A stretch of 64,000 bases of DNA, taken from positions 62,001-126,000 of the forward strand of contig JALIHJ010000020.1 of NCBI GenBank assembly GCA_022984795.1, given 5' to 3'. A program made the translations under genes and the position numbers. Below are positions 28,048 to 37,488 of this stretch, piece by piece. Under the pieces are notes generated by a model. That model was not told the DNA's origin and ran no database searches. It was given only the letters and a program-made list of their open reading frames with translations. This DNA is from Fabrea salina (lineage: Eukaryota; Ciliophora; Heterotrichea; Heterotrichida; Fabreidae). How positions within the stretch are numbered: position 1 is the first letter of the stretch; each line of letters opens with the position of its first letter.

Positions 28048-30351
28048 TTAAAGATAAAACTGACTCTTAGTGGTAGACCAATAGGCATGGGGTGCAGAGG
28101 GGTGGCTTCTTTCTCCAATGTGGTAAGCAAGTTTGTGTGCAAACTGACACGGAGACGGCTTTCGGATTGAGCCACACCAGTTCCAGTAAGAGTAGCATAG
28201 CCTGTAAGTAAGCACTTGCACTTGGTCAGCTGAAAGTCCAGTGTCGTCGTAAAGCACAAAACAGTGCGTAGGAGATGCCACACCTTGGTTTGTGGTTACA
28301 GGACAGATGTAAAAGTCCCAGCCCTGGGGGTGAACTACCTGGGTGTCAACACAAGTTCCAATAGGAGGGTTCTTGACTTCTTCAGCTGTGTAGAACCTTG
28401 CATTGGTGCGTCTGTTGATGATCAAAAACAGAAGCTTGGGCCTTTGAGGAACTTTTCCTTGCTGCAAAAGAGTTTCAAGGGCGTTTAAGTAGTTAGGTAC
28501 TTCAGTCTGCAAGGCCTCTGCACGGCCAGAGTCAGAAATTCCTTCCCTGTAAATAATAACTTGTTGAGGGTAAGTTTGGTTTACTGAGCAGTAAGTCTCT
28601 AGAGCTTTGAGCATGGACTCAGTAAAGTTCATAGCAGCAGTTGTGTGACCGAGTTCTGCTACTGGACAAAACTGGGAAAAGTTAGGGTCCAAACTAGCAC
28701 AGAGTCCTATAACTGAGTGAAAATTTCTTTTGCTAAAAACTTCAACACCAACTACCATGGTGTTTGTTCCGCTTTGAGGAAGGTTTTCAAGCAACCAAGG
28801 AGTGCCTCCTATTTTAGCAACTATTTGGATAATCACTTTGTTGACTACTGAGCGCAGTGCCCTGTCTCTTTTAAGTGTGTTGTTCAAAACAACTTGCGAA
28901 GGCACAGGGAAGTCCCTGATCAAAAGTGACTTGAGTGGGTCGTAAAGTTTAGACTTGCCTCTGGAGCCTGGAAGTATGCATATGATAAACTGAACGTCAG
29001 GTGCAAGTACCTCCCTAAGTCTTGCTTCCCATTCGTTCCAGTTGTTAGTGCCGAGTCCAAAACTAGCAGGGGGACCAGCACTGACTCTAAAGGTTTTAAG
29101 GGCTTGTTGCATTGTGCTTTTAAAGGCTTCCACTAGTCTTTGGTCTGACTTCACATAAAAAATTCCCCATTTTTTAAGCCCAGGATGTTTAAACAGTTGC
29201 CTTGTTCCTATATCAGTATCAAAAGAACCCTTCAGGGGGTTTATAGTAAAGCTTTCTTGTCCTGTTTGCACTCTGCCAGGCTCAACAACTTTGGCAACTA
29301 CTTCGGTGGGGTTTTCTTGGATGTCAACTCTCCAACTTTCCATGACTTCTGAGGTTTTTTGTTTGCTTTTGAGGTTTCTAATTAGACCTCTGCAGTTGTT
29401 AATTCGAGTTTTGGGAAGAGATTTGGTTTTTTCAGACAGTTCCTTCATCAACCCAAAGTCAGACCTCATAGCATCAGTGATTCCTGTCATGATGCACAAC
29501 TCTGGAATTAAGTAAATCTGCCCAATTTCTTTTAAACTACTTACAAGAAGAGGTTGATCCTTGTTTTTAATAAGGACTCCCCACCTTCTTTGGTAGTAAC
29601 TGAGGAAACTTTCTTGTTGGCCTCCCACGTCAAACTTAAAACTGGGGTCTTTGTCAAAGTCCACACCTTCAACTCTGTAGCACTTTTTGTTGTACTTGGT
29701 CAGCACACAAGACCCAGTTACTAATTTCTCGAATTCTTGTCTAGGGTTGCCTCTGCATTCTTTCAGCATGTCAAAAACTGTAAGCGTTCGTATGCACCTG
29801 TAAGCCACGTCTACGTTCAACATGCACCCTCCTTCGAATTCATGGACTGCTGTGGAGTACCCTGGCCAGATTTCAAGTTTGTGCTTCTCCAGTTCAACTA
29901 CTCCGTTTTGGTAGTCGTAAAGTTTCCTAAGTATAGGCACCATGCCAAGTTTGCTCTGAACTACTTTCATAAACTTGTTGTAGAACTTAAACCTTTCCAG
30001 GTGGTCTTCGGCACTGCCTACTGGCTTGAAAGTAACTGTGTAGTTAGTTTCATCATAGCTAGTTTCAACTGAGAACTCTTCTGAAACTTCATTTGAGGCG
30101 TACACCACTGTGTTGTCGTACACAAAACTGCCTATTTTTTGCCTGACGGCTGAAGCAACTTTCCCTATGACTCTTTGTCGGAGACTTGAGGTTACTTGAG
30201 CGATGTTTGGAAAAAACTCAACAAAGTACTTTTGAAGGCCCTGAGTTTTCAGCTGGAACTTGAAAAAGTTGGAATGCAGCTTGACAGAAGTGCCCATAGT
30301 GGCTTGTCCAGGTCTTGAAGCCGGCATTAGCATGCCTTGATTCTCAGTCAT
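28048..30351 (-). CDS. PIWI-clade Argonaute with Glu at both catalytic Asp positions
   Basis: 767 aa from ATG 30351 (AAATTAATG context). The upstream in-frame extension lacks an ATG. The N domain is at about 20-210. The PAZ is at about 220-340, with SCVLTKYNKKCYRV and IYLIPELCIMTG. MID and PIWI domains follow, with IICILPG, and a PIWI-type C-terminus SPCQFAHKLAYHIGERSH. These match PIWI rather than AGO clade patterns. The slicer site is usually D-D-H: D in G(I/F)DV, D in YRDG, H near CQYAHKLA. Here they read E537 (VVGVEVF), E603 (YREGIS) and H739. PIWI proteins carry scan RNAs or other small RNAs that direct genome rearrangement or silencing in ciliates. Whether this one slices is uncertain. 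Confidence 0.95.
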   Translation of the reverse strand: MTENQGMLMPASRPGQATMGTSVKLHSNFFKFQLKTQGLQKYFVEFFPNIAQVTSSLRQRVIGKVASAVRQKIGSFVYDNTVVYASNEVSEEFSVETSYDETNYTVTFKPVGSAEDHLERFKFYNKFMKVVQSKLGMVPILRKLYDYQNGVVELEKHKLEIWPGYSTAVHEFEGGCMLNVDVAYRCIRTLTVFDMLKECRGNPRQEFEKLVTGSCVLTKYNKKCYRVEGVDFDKDPSFKFDVGGQQESFLSYYQRRWGVLIKNKDQPLLVSSLKEIGQIYLIPELCIMTGITDAMRSDFGLMKELSEKTKSLPKTRINNCRGLIRNLKSKQKTSEVMESWRVDIQENPTEVVAKVVEPGRVQTGQESFTINPLKGSFDTDIGTRQLFKHPGLKKWGIFYVKSDQRLVEAFKSTMQQALKTFRVSAGPPASFGLGTNNWNEWEARLREVLAPDVQFIICILPGSRGKSKLYDPLKSLLIRDFPVPSQVVLNNTLKRDRALRSVVNKVIIQIVAKIGGTPWLLENLPQSGTNTMVVGVEVFSKRNFHSVIGLCASLDPNFSQFCPVAELGHTTAAMNFTESMLKALETYCSVNQTYPQQVIIYREGISDSGRAEALQTEVPNYLNALETLLQQGKVPQRPKLLFLIINRRTNARFYTAEEVKNPPIGTCVDTQVVHPQGWDFYICPVTTNQGVASPTHCFVLYDDTGLSADQVQVLTYRLCYSYWNWCGSIRKPSPCQFAHKLAYHIGERSHPSAPHAYWSTTKSQFYL

Positions 30352-30402
30352 TAATTTAATTTGTGGGGGACCCAAATAAATACAGCACCCTAACACCCCG
30401 CA

Positions 30403-30531
30403 ATGTTTGCTACTTACTTGGTAGTGGCTGGAATTCTGAGTGCTGGAAGCCTGGGTTTTCTATTTATATGGCTGGTTTTTAACTTTACTAGTAAGAAACT
30501 AACTAGGCTAAGTCTTAAGAGTCTTACTTAA
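30403..30531 (+). CDS. Candidate 42-aa single-span membrane microprotein
   Basis: A 43-codon frame from ATG 30403 to TAA 30529. It encodes a hydrophobic span (YLVVAGILSAGSLGFLFIWLVF) followed by a basic tail, the shape of a small tail-out membrane subunit. It fills what would otherwise be a 172-nt gap, unusually long here, and would be convergent with the gene at 30524-30739 by 8 nt. Against it: the start context (CCGCAATG) is not the AT-rich one used by neighbours, and length alone gives weak support. The opposite strand holds a TATAAATAG-like stretch near 30460-30470 that could instead be Argonaute promoter. Confidence 0.35.
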   Translation: MFATYLVVAGILSAGSLGFLFIWLVFNFTSKKLTRLSLKSLT

Positions 30532-30739
30532 TTTGTTTGGCTTTAGACTCTTGGGAGATCTGCTTGGCCTTCTTATATTTTTCTTTAATGTCTTGTTGGA
30601 CTTTGAAAATCTTCTCGGTCTCACTGAAGTATTTAGGGTCCAAAAGCATGGCCATATTCGTGTTGGCTCGTCTATGGAACCTGCTAGCCCGGAAGCCTAC
30701 AACGTGTTTGGTGAGTACGTCTGATATGAATGAGATCAT
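30524..30739 (-). CDS. Small hypothetical protein, 71 aa
   Basis: ATG 30739 sits in the AATAAATATG context typical of starts in this window. The upstream in-frame codons lack an ATG. The first 20 residues (ISDVLTKHVVGFRASRF) are amphipathic, basic and could be a mitochondrial signal or membrane anchor. The rest is a charged helix rich in K, E and Q. No family recognised. Small subunits of mitochondrial or chaperone complexes have this shape, but that is only a guess. Confidence 0.6.
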   Translation of the reverse strand: MISFISDVLTKHVVGFRASRFHRRANTNMAMLLDPKYFSETEKIFKVQQDIKEKYKKAKQISQESKAKQIK

Positions 30740-30820
30740 ATTTATTATGGCAGCCCAGACTAGGGAACCCAAAGTACTGCAGGGTTTTTAACGTAAATCC
30801 ATATTTAAGTTAAACTTGGA

Positions 30821-31510
30821 ATGAAAAAGCAAAGCCGGAACCTAAGTTTAGGAGAGCTGCCTGACCACTTTGCAGAAGACTTGCTCAGTTTGGAACTAAA
30901 ACTAGACCAGCAACCACACATAACTACTGTCCGCAAGCTTGTAGACCTCTACTCTAAAGCAGTTGAGCACTACGAAGCCCAAAAAGACCCTAAGTACTCT
31001 ATCTACCATAACCGATTAAAAGCTATGCTCCACCGGGAAGACGTTATTTTTTGTTTAAAAAACCCAGAAGCGTGTCCTTCTGAAGACCTGACCTTCGAAG
31101 CAGTTAAGCACCAAACTAAACTTAAAGCTCGCAAAAGAGCACGTGCTCTCAGACTAAGCACCCACTCCACACTGCCCAGCTTAAGACAAACCGAAGCCTT
31201 TGTCAAGTCCCAGTCACAGACTGAACACAACACTTGCTTGATGCTTCAAGAGAACCTTAAAAACCAAGAAGGACTTTTGAGAGCCAGAATAACTCAGCGC
31301 AAAAAAACCAACGGCAAAGAAGAAGTAACTAAGAAAGTCGAAAAAATCAGACAAGTCTACTACAGCCAAATCCAAGAAATGAGTGCTTACGCAGGCAACC
31401 CTATAGTGGACGAAGTGATTAGGGAAATGGAAAGGTGCATGTACAGGGAGATAAGTTACATTTACTCAGAAAAACCTTCCAAAACGCAAGTTTTAAAAGA
31501 TGTAAATTAA
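30821..31510 (+). CDS. Hypothetical helical protein, 229 aa
   Basis: Not recognised. The sequence is all-helical by composition. Residues about 1-75 are acidic/amphipathic (SLGELPDHFAEDLLSLELKL). Residues 95-115 are very basic (KLKARKRARALRL). Residues 130-200 form a K/E/Q coiled coil. There is no signal peptide, membrane segment or Cys motif. Start ATG 30821 lies 81 nt from the divergent small gene. Codon use matches neighbours, which supports a real gene. Confidence 0.75.
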   Translation: MKKQSRNLSLGELPDHFAEDLLSLELKLDQQPHITTVRKLVDLYSKAVEHYEAQKDPKYSIYHNRLKAMLHREDVIFCLKNPEACPSEDLTFEAVKHQTKLKARKRARALRLSTHSTLPSLRQTEAFVKSQSQTEHNTCLMLQENLKNQEGLLRARITQRKKTNGKEEVTKKVEKIRQVYYSQIQEMSAYAGNPIVDEVIREMERCMYREISYIYSEKPSKTQVLKDVN

Positions 31511-31528
31511 GAGTCACTCAAAAATTAA

Positions 31529-32104
31529 ATGGCCTCCGCGATATGGAAAAGCTACTGTAAGCTTTTAGATAGAAGACCAATATTTACACAGTAATTCAAA
31601 GTTAGGGTTGTAAGTGGAGCTGTGCTGACTTGGTTTGCAGACTGGGTTTCACAAACTTACTTAGAGGACGAAGTCAAGTACGACAAAAGGCGAGGTGCAG
31701 TTTTGGCGGCATACGGAGGTGTAGAAGTGCCTTTGGAAGGTATGTTTTGGTTCCCTTTTCTAGAAAAGTTAGTAGGCCATAGTAACCAGTTAGGGAGCGT
31801 CATTAAAAAGACAATGTTGGACCAGTTCCTTTTCACTCCTTGCGAAGTTTTTGTGTTCATGAAGTGGACTAATAGCCTTGAAAGCAGAGAAGAAACTTTT
31901 TCCGAAAAGCTCAAAAGGGACTTTTCAATCACTTTGATGGGCATTTACACAATGTGGATTCCTTTGTCCTTCGCAACTTTTATGCTTGTGCCTTTGCGCT
32001 TCAGGGCGGTGTTTGGGTGTTTTTGTGACTTGTTCTCTGACACCTTTATGGCTTTTGCAGCTCATAATGACTTACAGACAAAGTTAAAGAAATACTTTAG
32101 TTAG
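31529..32104 (+). CDS. Mpv17/PMP22 family membrane protein, one 15-nt intron
   Basis: 186 aa from exons 31529-31590 and 31606-32104. After splicing the N-terminus reads IWKSYCKLLDRRPIFTQ joined to VVSGAVLTWFADWVSQ, which matches the family start (W-x-x-Y-x-x-x-L-x-x-x-P-x-x-T-x-x-x-x-x-G-x-L-x-x-x-G-D). The conserved block KTMLDQFLFTPCEVFVFM and the WxPLSFATFMLVPLRFR C-terminal signature (usually WPxxQxxNFxxVPxxxR) are also present. About four membrane spans. Mpv17 family proteins sit in the mitochondrial inner membrane or peroxisomes and form small channels. Stop overlaps the convergent gene stop by 4 nt. Confidence 0.9.
31591..31605 (+). other. 15-nt intron in the Mpv17 family gene
   Basis: GTAATTCAAAGTTAG, phase 2 (CA|G). 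Retained, it gives an immediate TAA. Removed, the family N-terminus is restored. Confidence 0.92.
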
Positions 32105-32385
32105 GGCTGTTGTTTAATTAACTCTTTCGAAAGAGCTTTTATAAAGTGTTTTTGAACTTCAGTAGGCTTTTTGCAGTGCTTAGGTGGTGCTATATTTGGT
32201 AAACTGTGGATTTGGACCTTTGCTGGAGGTTTTCCAGGGTCGAAAACTGACCAGTCGGGGTTAGGCTTATGTTTTTTGTGGGGTTGTTTGTAAGCTAAGA
32301 GTTCTTGCTCTTCTAAGTTTAAGTCTTTAAGTATCCTTTTAAACCTTAATGAAAGTTCGTTTAGGGAATCCCTATAAGTTTTCAT
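32101..32385 (-). CDS. Hypothetical protein, 94 aa
   Basis: Not recognised. N-terminal amphipathic helix (SLNELSLRFKRILKDLNLEEQELL), then a basic His/Lys/Pro-rich middle (KQPHKKHKPNP, DPGKPPAK), and a final helix HFIKALSKELIKQ. Cysteine-poor, no membrane segment. It is bracketed by genes at 4-nt overlap (downstream) and 11 nt (divergent kelch gene start), which leaves little doubt that the frame is kept. The start ATG at 32385 is the first in frame. Confidence 0.65.
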   Translation of the reverse strand: MKTYRDSLNELSLRFKRILKDLNLEEQELLAYKQPHKKHKPNPDWSVFDPGKPPAKVQIHSLPNIAPPKHCKKPTEVQKHFIKALSKELIKQQP

Positions 32386-32396
32386 GGACTGTATAA

Positions 32397-35300
32397 ATGT
32401 TTATTTTACTGAGTTTAATTCTTAAGAGTTGGGCTATTGAAATGACTTTGATTCCTGAATTTGGAACTATACCTCAGATCAGGCAATTCTCTACTATGAA
32501 GTATCACAATAACTCAAACTCAATGATCATGTTTGGTGGCAATAATGGCCAAGGGGACAACTTCGGCGACTTGTGGAAATTCGACCTTGAGAAGATGCAG
32601 TGGCACGAACTCAAGTCTTCCTCGTTCGAATTAATTCCTGATCGATTCTCTGTAAGCTCTTACATTGACCAAGCTAATAACGAATTTTATATTTTTGGGG
32701 GAAACTCCAAGAACGGGATTCAAAACGATCTTTGGAAGTTCAGTTTAGACAGTTTTCAGTGGAAGTCACTAACTACCCAAGGAGACGTTCCACTTCCACG
32801 TTATAGGCACGCCTACAACGAATTCTTAGATTCAGAAGGAAAGCTGTTTTTTGTAGTTTTTGGTGGGTATGCAAGTCTGAGTTACGATAACGAACTTTTC
32901 TTGTAAGGCTTATTTAGATATGACGTAGAAAAAAACCTCTGGACTAGACAAAAAAAGGCTGGGGATGTTCCTGTGGAACAGATAGGCTCCAACATAGAGT
33001 ACCACAAAGGGTTTTTGTACTTGTTTAGTGGAACCTCTAAAACAACTGAGTTAGATTCCCTGTACAGATACCACTTAGAAAACCAACTATGGGAAAAGCT
33101 GGAACTTGAGTCTACCTATACACCGAGGTACTTGGCTTGTAGTTGCATATACGAAGGTTATGCCTATTTGTTTTATGGATGGTCAAATCAAATCTCCAAC
33201 GACAGAATTGAAATATTCAAATTGGACTTGGAAAAACTAGAAAGGTGGGAAGAAATTTCGGCACTGCATGAAGAAGAAGAAGTCCATTTAATTAGAAGGA
33301 ATTCTTATGGATGTAGTCTTGCCCAGAACAAAGTGTACATGTTTGGTGGTTACAGAAATGCAGGCATTACTAATTCCCTTGCTGGAATTGACTTGTTAGA
33401 AACTCCTTTGAAGCCTAAGTTGTTCTACAGAAACTACTTGGCTCCTAAAGGCCGAATCCACCACTGCCTTGTAACTATCAACAAAAGCATATATATGTTT
33501 GGGGGTGAAGATTCTGGAGTTAAGTTCAACGACCTTTGGAGGTACAACTTAGACACTCAGGATTGGGAGCAAATTCTAGGGTTTGGAAGCATTCCAGAAG
33601 CTAGGTCTAGACATGCTTGTGACTCAGAAGGAGACATTATTGTAGTGTGGGGTGGACGTGGTGAGTTCGGTGAACTAAACGACTTGCACAAATACAACTC
33701 CTTAACAAAAGTCTGGACTAAAATAGAAAAAGCAAACGAAGAAAGCCCTACAAGTAGATCCGGGGCCTGTATAGCAGTTTCTCTGCCCTTTTTGTTTGTT
33801 TTCGGAGGCTACTCAAGTTCTGGGTACTTAAATGACCTTTGGTTGTTCGAAATAGGAGTAAATACTTATACAAAGCTACAAACTATTGACTCCATCGAGC
33901 CATCAGGAGTTTACAAGCCTGTGTGTGAGGTTCAGAGAATTAGGGACAACTTTAAGTTTACAGTTATGTTTGGGACTGCAAAAGACTTAGTACCTTCTGG
34001 GCAGATTTATGAGTATGACTACAGTGAAATGAAGTGGACTGCTTTGTTTGACCCTGGTTACAACCTTACTATCAACAGAGCAAATGCAGTAGTCAAGAAA
34101 ATAGAAAACCATGTGCTAGTACTTGGGGGAGAAGTTTGGGGGTACGAACCCAAAAACACTGTTTTTTCTGTGAACTTAGCTACCAACACCCTAACCTACT
34201 ACCAAGATCTAGAGTTTTCTTTAATATCTTCAGCATTTGCCTACCAAGGAACTGAATTGTATATCCACGGAGGTTTGTCCCTTCAAGGCAAAATAATTCG
34301 CGAAACTAAGTCAACGAATGAATTTTATAAATTCAACTTAAAGTCTCTTTGCAGTCAGGAGTGTCCTTGGAAGTGCAGCAAAGGCACTTATGGTAGTGAG
34401 TGCTTAACTTGTCTTGAAGGAACTTACTCTGACAGCTACGGAGAAAGTATCTGCAGTAACTGTCCTAAAGGAACTAGCAACCCTGAGGTTGGTACAACTA
34501 GTATTAGACAGTGCTACCCCTGCGAAGTAGGTTTTTACGGCAACCAAGAAGGACTTTCTAGGTGTTTAACATGCCCAAGCGCAATGTACTGCCCTGTTGG
34601 AAGCATCAACCCCACTTTTGAAGATATACAACTTGAATTGTATTCTTCACAACCTCAACTTTACGAGCCCAGTTCAGGAGACTTGAACTTGATAGTATCA
34701 ATTGCCCAAATATGTATATTCTTCCTGATTCTAACAGCTCTTGTGGCAATCAAGGTATCGAAAAAACTTAGTAATACTATTTCGAAGTTGGACCTTTTTA
34801 TAGAATACCACAACTACATAGTGGACGAGCCCATGAAGTTGAAGCAAACATTTATAGGGGGAATATTCAGTTTGGTCTTTATACTTGTGGCGATCTTTAT
34901 GATTTTTATAGCAGTGCTTATATACTCAGAAGACAACATCCAAGAAACTAAGGCACTCGTTCCTTTGGTGACTATTGAAGAAGAAGCCAAGGGTTTCTAC
35001 GCTGAGTTTGTTTTAGAAATCAAACTGATGAGGTACGGCGGAGAGTGTTTTGTAGGAGAAAACGAGTGCAGTAGCTTAACTCTTATTGAACTTACAGATG
35101 TAGAGTTCCAGGAAATGTTTTCGATATGCATTTTAGACTCTGATACAGGAGACTGCTCAGTATTTATTTACCTAACCCAGGCTTCGTTTTCTGAGTCTTC
35201 TTCTATCAAGCTAGAAACTAGGGACAGAAGTAGCTTTGCATCAGGAATACAAGTGAACTCCACAGCTTATTCAAGTATTCCAGGTGAATACTCTTCAATC

Positions 35301-35792
35301 ACAGCTTCTATTAGTCCGCCTACTTATAAAGTGTTCATAGGAAACACTCCTACTGAGTTTTTCTTTTCAATGACTCCTTCTCTGTTTAGGTCCCAAGTAT
35401 CCAAGTGGGCAGAAAAAGAAACAGGCTACCACGTGTCAATTTTAAACCCTCCCCAAAGGGGGTCTAGTTCTTTTGTGTACGACATTTCTTCCAACAGCAA
35501 CTTAAAAGTGTTTGTTCAGCTTAAGAAAAGAGACACAAGTTTAGTTACTAACAGAGTTCCTAAACAAACCTTTATGATACTAGTTAGCAGCTTGCTAGGG
35601 TCAGTATTTGGAGTCATGGGCATAGTAAGGGCATCGATGAGGTTTTTTGAAGGAAAAAAGTCTATCGTGTCAAGAATCATTTCCAGTCGGAAGCACAGGG
35701 ATAGCGTTTTAAAAAACCATGAAAAGTACCAAGTTATCTTTGAAAACTCAGATTTTGCAAAGTCTAGCACAACCAGACATAACTCTGCTTAA
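32397..35792 (+). CDS. Secreted-type kelch propeller/GCC2-GCC3 membrane protein, one 15-nt intron
   Basis: 1126 aa from exons 32397-32902 and 32918-35792. Signal peptide at 1-14 (MFILLSLILKSWAIE). About 11 kelch-like motifs follow between 20 and 640 (MFGGNNGQGDN, IFGGNSKNG, VFGGYAS, MFGGYRN, MFGGEDSG). A Cys-rich GCC2/GCC3 tract is at about 650-745 (CPWKCSKGTYGSECLTC, CPKGTSNP, CEVGFYG). Then come a membrane span (about 765-785), another (about 830-855), a luminal-like region of about 190 residues and a last span around 1060. The signal peptide and Cys-rich tract place the propeller outside the cell or in the lumen. Only the intron-spliced frame reads LYDVEKNLWT across the kelch blade. Confidence 0.88.
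32903..32917 (+). other. 15-nt intron in the kelch/Cys-rich membrane protein gene
   Basis: GTAAGGCTTATTTAG, phase 2 (TT|A). Retention gives a TAA stop directly after the exon. Its sequence differs from the MFS intron (GTAAGCCTTACTTAG) at only two positions. Confidence 0.93.
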
Positions 35793-35809
35793 CTTTGAAT
35801 AATTCATAA

Positions 35810-37486
35810 ATGGACATGCACGAAGAACTTTCAAGAGTCATTACCTGCATAGAGCACGTAGTGGTTTCTCTGAACAAAATAAACTTTACTAGGGTTCCAG
35901 AGGAGTACCTAGAGACCCACGATGTCCTAAACAGAATCAAACTAAAACTCCTGCACATCATTAACCTACCTAACAAAGAAAGCCTTAACCCTGTGACCTC
36001 CCAAAGGCTTTCAGTGTGCCTTATTTACCACCTTGAAAAACTCCACAAGCTGTCAGAAGAGTCAAAAACCAAGTTTGGCGAAGAGCAACAAGACAAGCTC
36101 ATAACATACAAAGCTAAGTTTGACACTATAGCTGAATATGTAGACTTAGCTCCTTTTCTGGACAAAGAAGACTTGTTTTGCATTTCAAGGGCCGAGTTGA
36201 GGTGGCAGAGACTCAGACAACATTCCCAACACGTAATTACGCAGCGTCCAGATTTAGTCAGGAAGAAGTACGAAGAGTTCATGATAAGAGTGGCAGCTGG
36301 ACAAGTAGTTATCTCTTTAGCCCACGCTGAAGAACACCCTGTCAAGAAAAAAGTTATTTACGGACTCTACACTATGTATTACGCTTTGTTCCAAAAACAC
36401 GCTGTGCGCAAGGCTGAAGCTTCTTACGCCAAGCCTAACATTGAAGTAGCCCAGACACTCTGGAACCTAGTTGACAGTTGGATTGTTAAGAACTTTATGA
36501 ACCTTATGATTCCTAACGTGAGACTCAACAAAGTCATTTTTCTGCCTAAAACAGCTTCACACGTTTTAGACAAAAGTTGTAAAGTTAGAAGTAACTTTTC
36601 TCCTTTTTCTACAGAAGCCACTGAAAACACTGTGAAAGTAAGGGTGCTTTCTAGTAGTGCCCTTCCTTGCTTCAACCAAGACTTAACAGCTTCTAAACTG
36701 CTGACCTGTTGCTTGCCTGGAAGTGAAAGTGACCACTCAGTTCTTTACCAAACTTTAGTTATCCACATCCACGGAGGGGGTTTTATTAGTATGTCTTCTG
36801 CTTCTCACCAGGTTTACACTCGCAAATGGGTTAATGCTTTAAACCTGCCTATTATTTCTGTAGACTACAGACTGGCTCCTGAGCATCCTTTTCCGGCTGC
36901 TTTAGATGATGTTTGGCAGGTGTACAACTGGCTACTAGTTAACTCTAAAGAACAGTTAGGCATTGAACCTTCCAAGGTAATACTAGTTGGGGACTCAGCT
37001 GGGGGAAACTTAGCACTTACACTTACTTACAAAGCTTTACAAGCTGGAGTAAAAGTTCCTGACGGGATTGTGCTGGGTTATCCTGCTGTTAACTTGTCTA
37101 GACGTAACTTCACAGACTCTTTGCTGTTTACTTTAGAAGACTTGATAGTTCCCCACACTTTCTTAAAGTTGTGCCTAAGTAGCTACATACAGGACCCTGA
37201 CTTAGATGCTGACTCTAACCCTTACTTGTCTCCACTTGCGATTCCAGACGAAGACTTGCATCAGTTTCCCCCTGTAAGGATGCTTGTAGGCTCAAGCGAT
37301 CCCCTGCATGATGACTGCTGGCGCTTTTTAGAAAAGCTTCTCAACAATCAAGTAGATGCTTACTTAAAAGTTTACGAAGGCGCAGTGCACGGGTGCCTGA
37401 ACTTGTGCTTTAAAGGCGGCATAAAAGAAAGCAACCAACTTGTTGACCAAATGGGCGACTGGATCAGCGAACTTTTAAATAAATAA
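35810..37486 (+). CDS. Hormone-sensitive-lipase-like alpha/beta hydrolase
   Basis: 558 aa. The N-terminal 300 residues resemble the helical HSL N-domain, with about 100 extra residues at the junction. The catalytic domain has the oxyanion motif HIHGGGFISMSS, the HSL-family signature SVDYRLAPEHPFPAALDD, nucleophile S396 in GDSAGGN, the acid in SSDPLHDD and the His in VHGCLN. HSL-type enzymes hydrolyse acylglycerols, steryl esters or retinyl esters in the cytosol at lipid droplets. No signal peptide. The stop lies 2 nt before the SKP1 start. Confidence 0.92.
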   Translation: MDMHEELSRVITCIEHVVVSLNKINFTRVPEEYLETHDVLNRIKLKLLHIINLPNKESLNPVTSQRLSVCLIYHLEKLHKLSEESKTKFGEEQQDKLITYKAKFDTIAEYVDLAPFLDKEDLFCISRAELRWQRLRQHSQHVITQRPDLVRKKYEEFMIRVAAGQVVISLAHAEEHPVKKKVIYGLYTMYYALFQKHAVRKAEASYAKPNIEVAQTLWNLVDSWIVKNFMNLMIPNVRLNKVIFLPKTASHVLDKSCKVRSNFSPFSTEATENTVKVRVLSSSALPCFNQDLTASKLLTCCLPGSESDHSVLYQTLVIHIHGGGFISMSSASHQVYTRKWVNALNLPIISVDYRLAPEHPFPAALDDVWQVYNWLLVNSKEQLGIEPSKVILVGDSAGGNLALTLTYKALQAGVKVPDGIVLGYPAVNLSRRNFTDSLLFTLEDLIVPHTFLKLCLSSYIQDPDLDADSNPYLSPLAIPDEDLHQFPPVRMLVGSSDPLHDDCWRFLEKLLNNQVDAYLKVYEGAVHGCLNLCFKGGIKESNQLVDQMGDWISELLNK

Positions 37487-37488
37487 CT

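Noticed and set aside
31557-31572. GTAAGCTTTTAGATAG (16 nt), intron-like, in the first exon of the Mpv17 gene
   Set aside because: Removing it produces an immediate stop, while retaining it keeps the family N-terminus.
37274-37289. GTAAGGATGCTTGTAG (16 nt), intron-like, in the HSL-like gene
   Set aside because: It encodes a conserved part of the hydrolase (PPVRMLVGSSDPLHDD); splicing would shift the frame.
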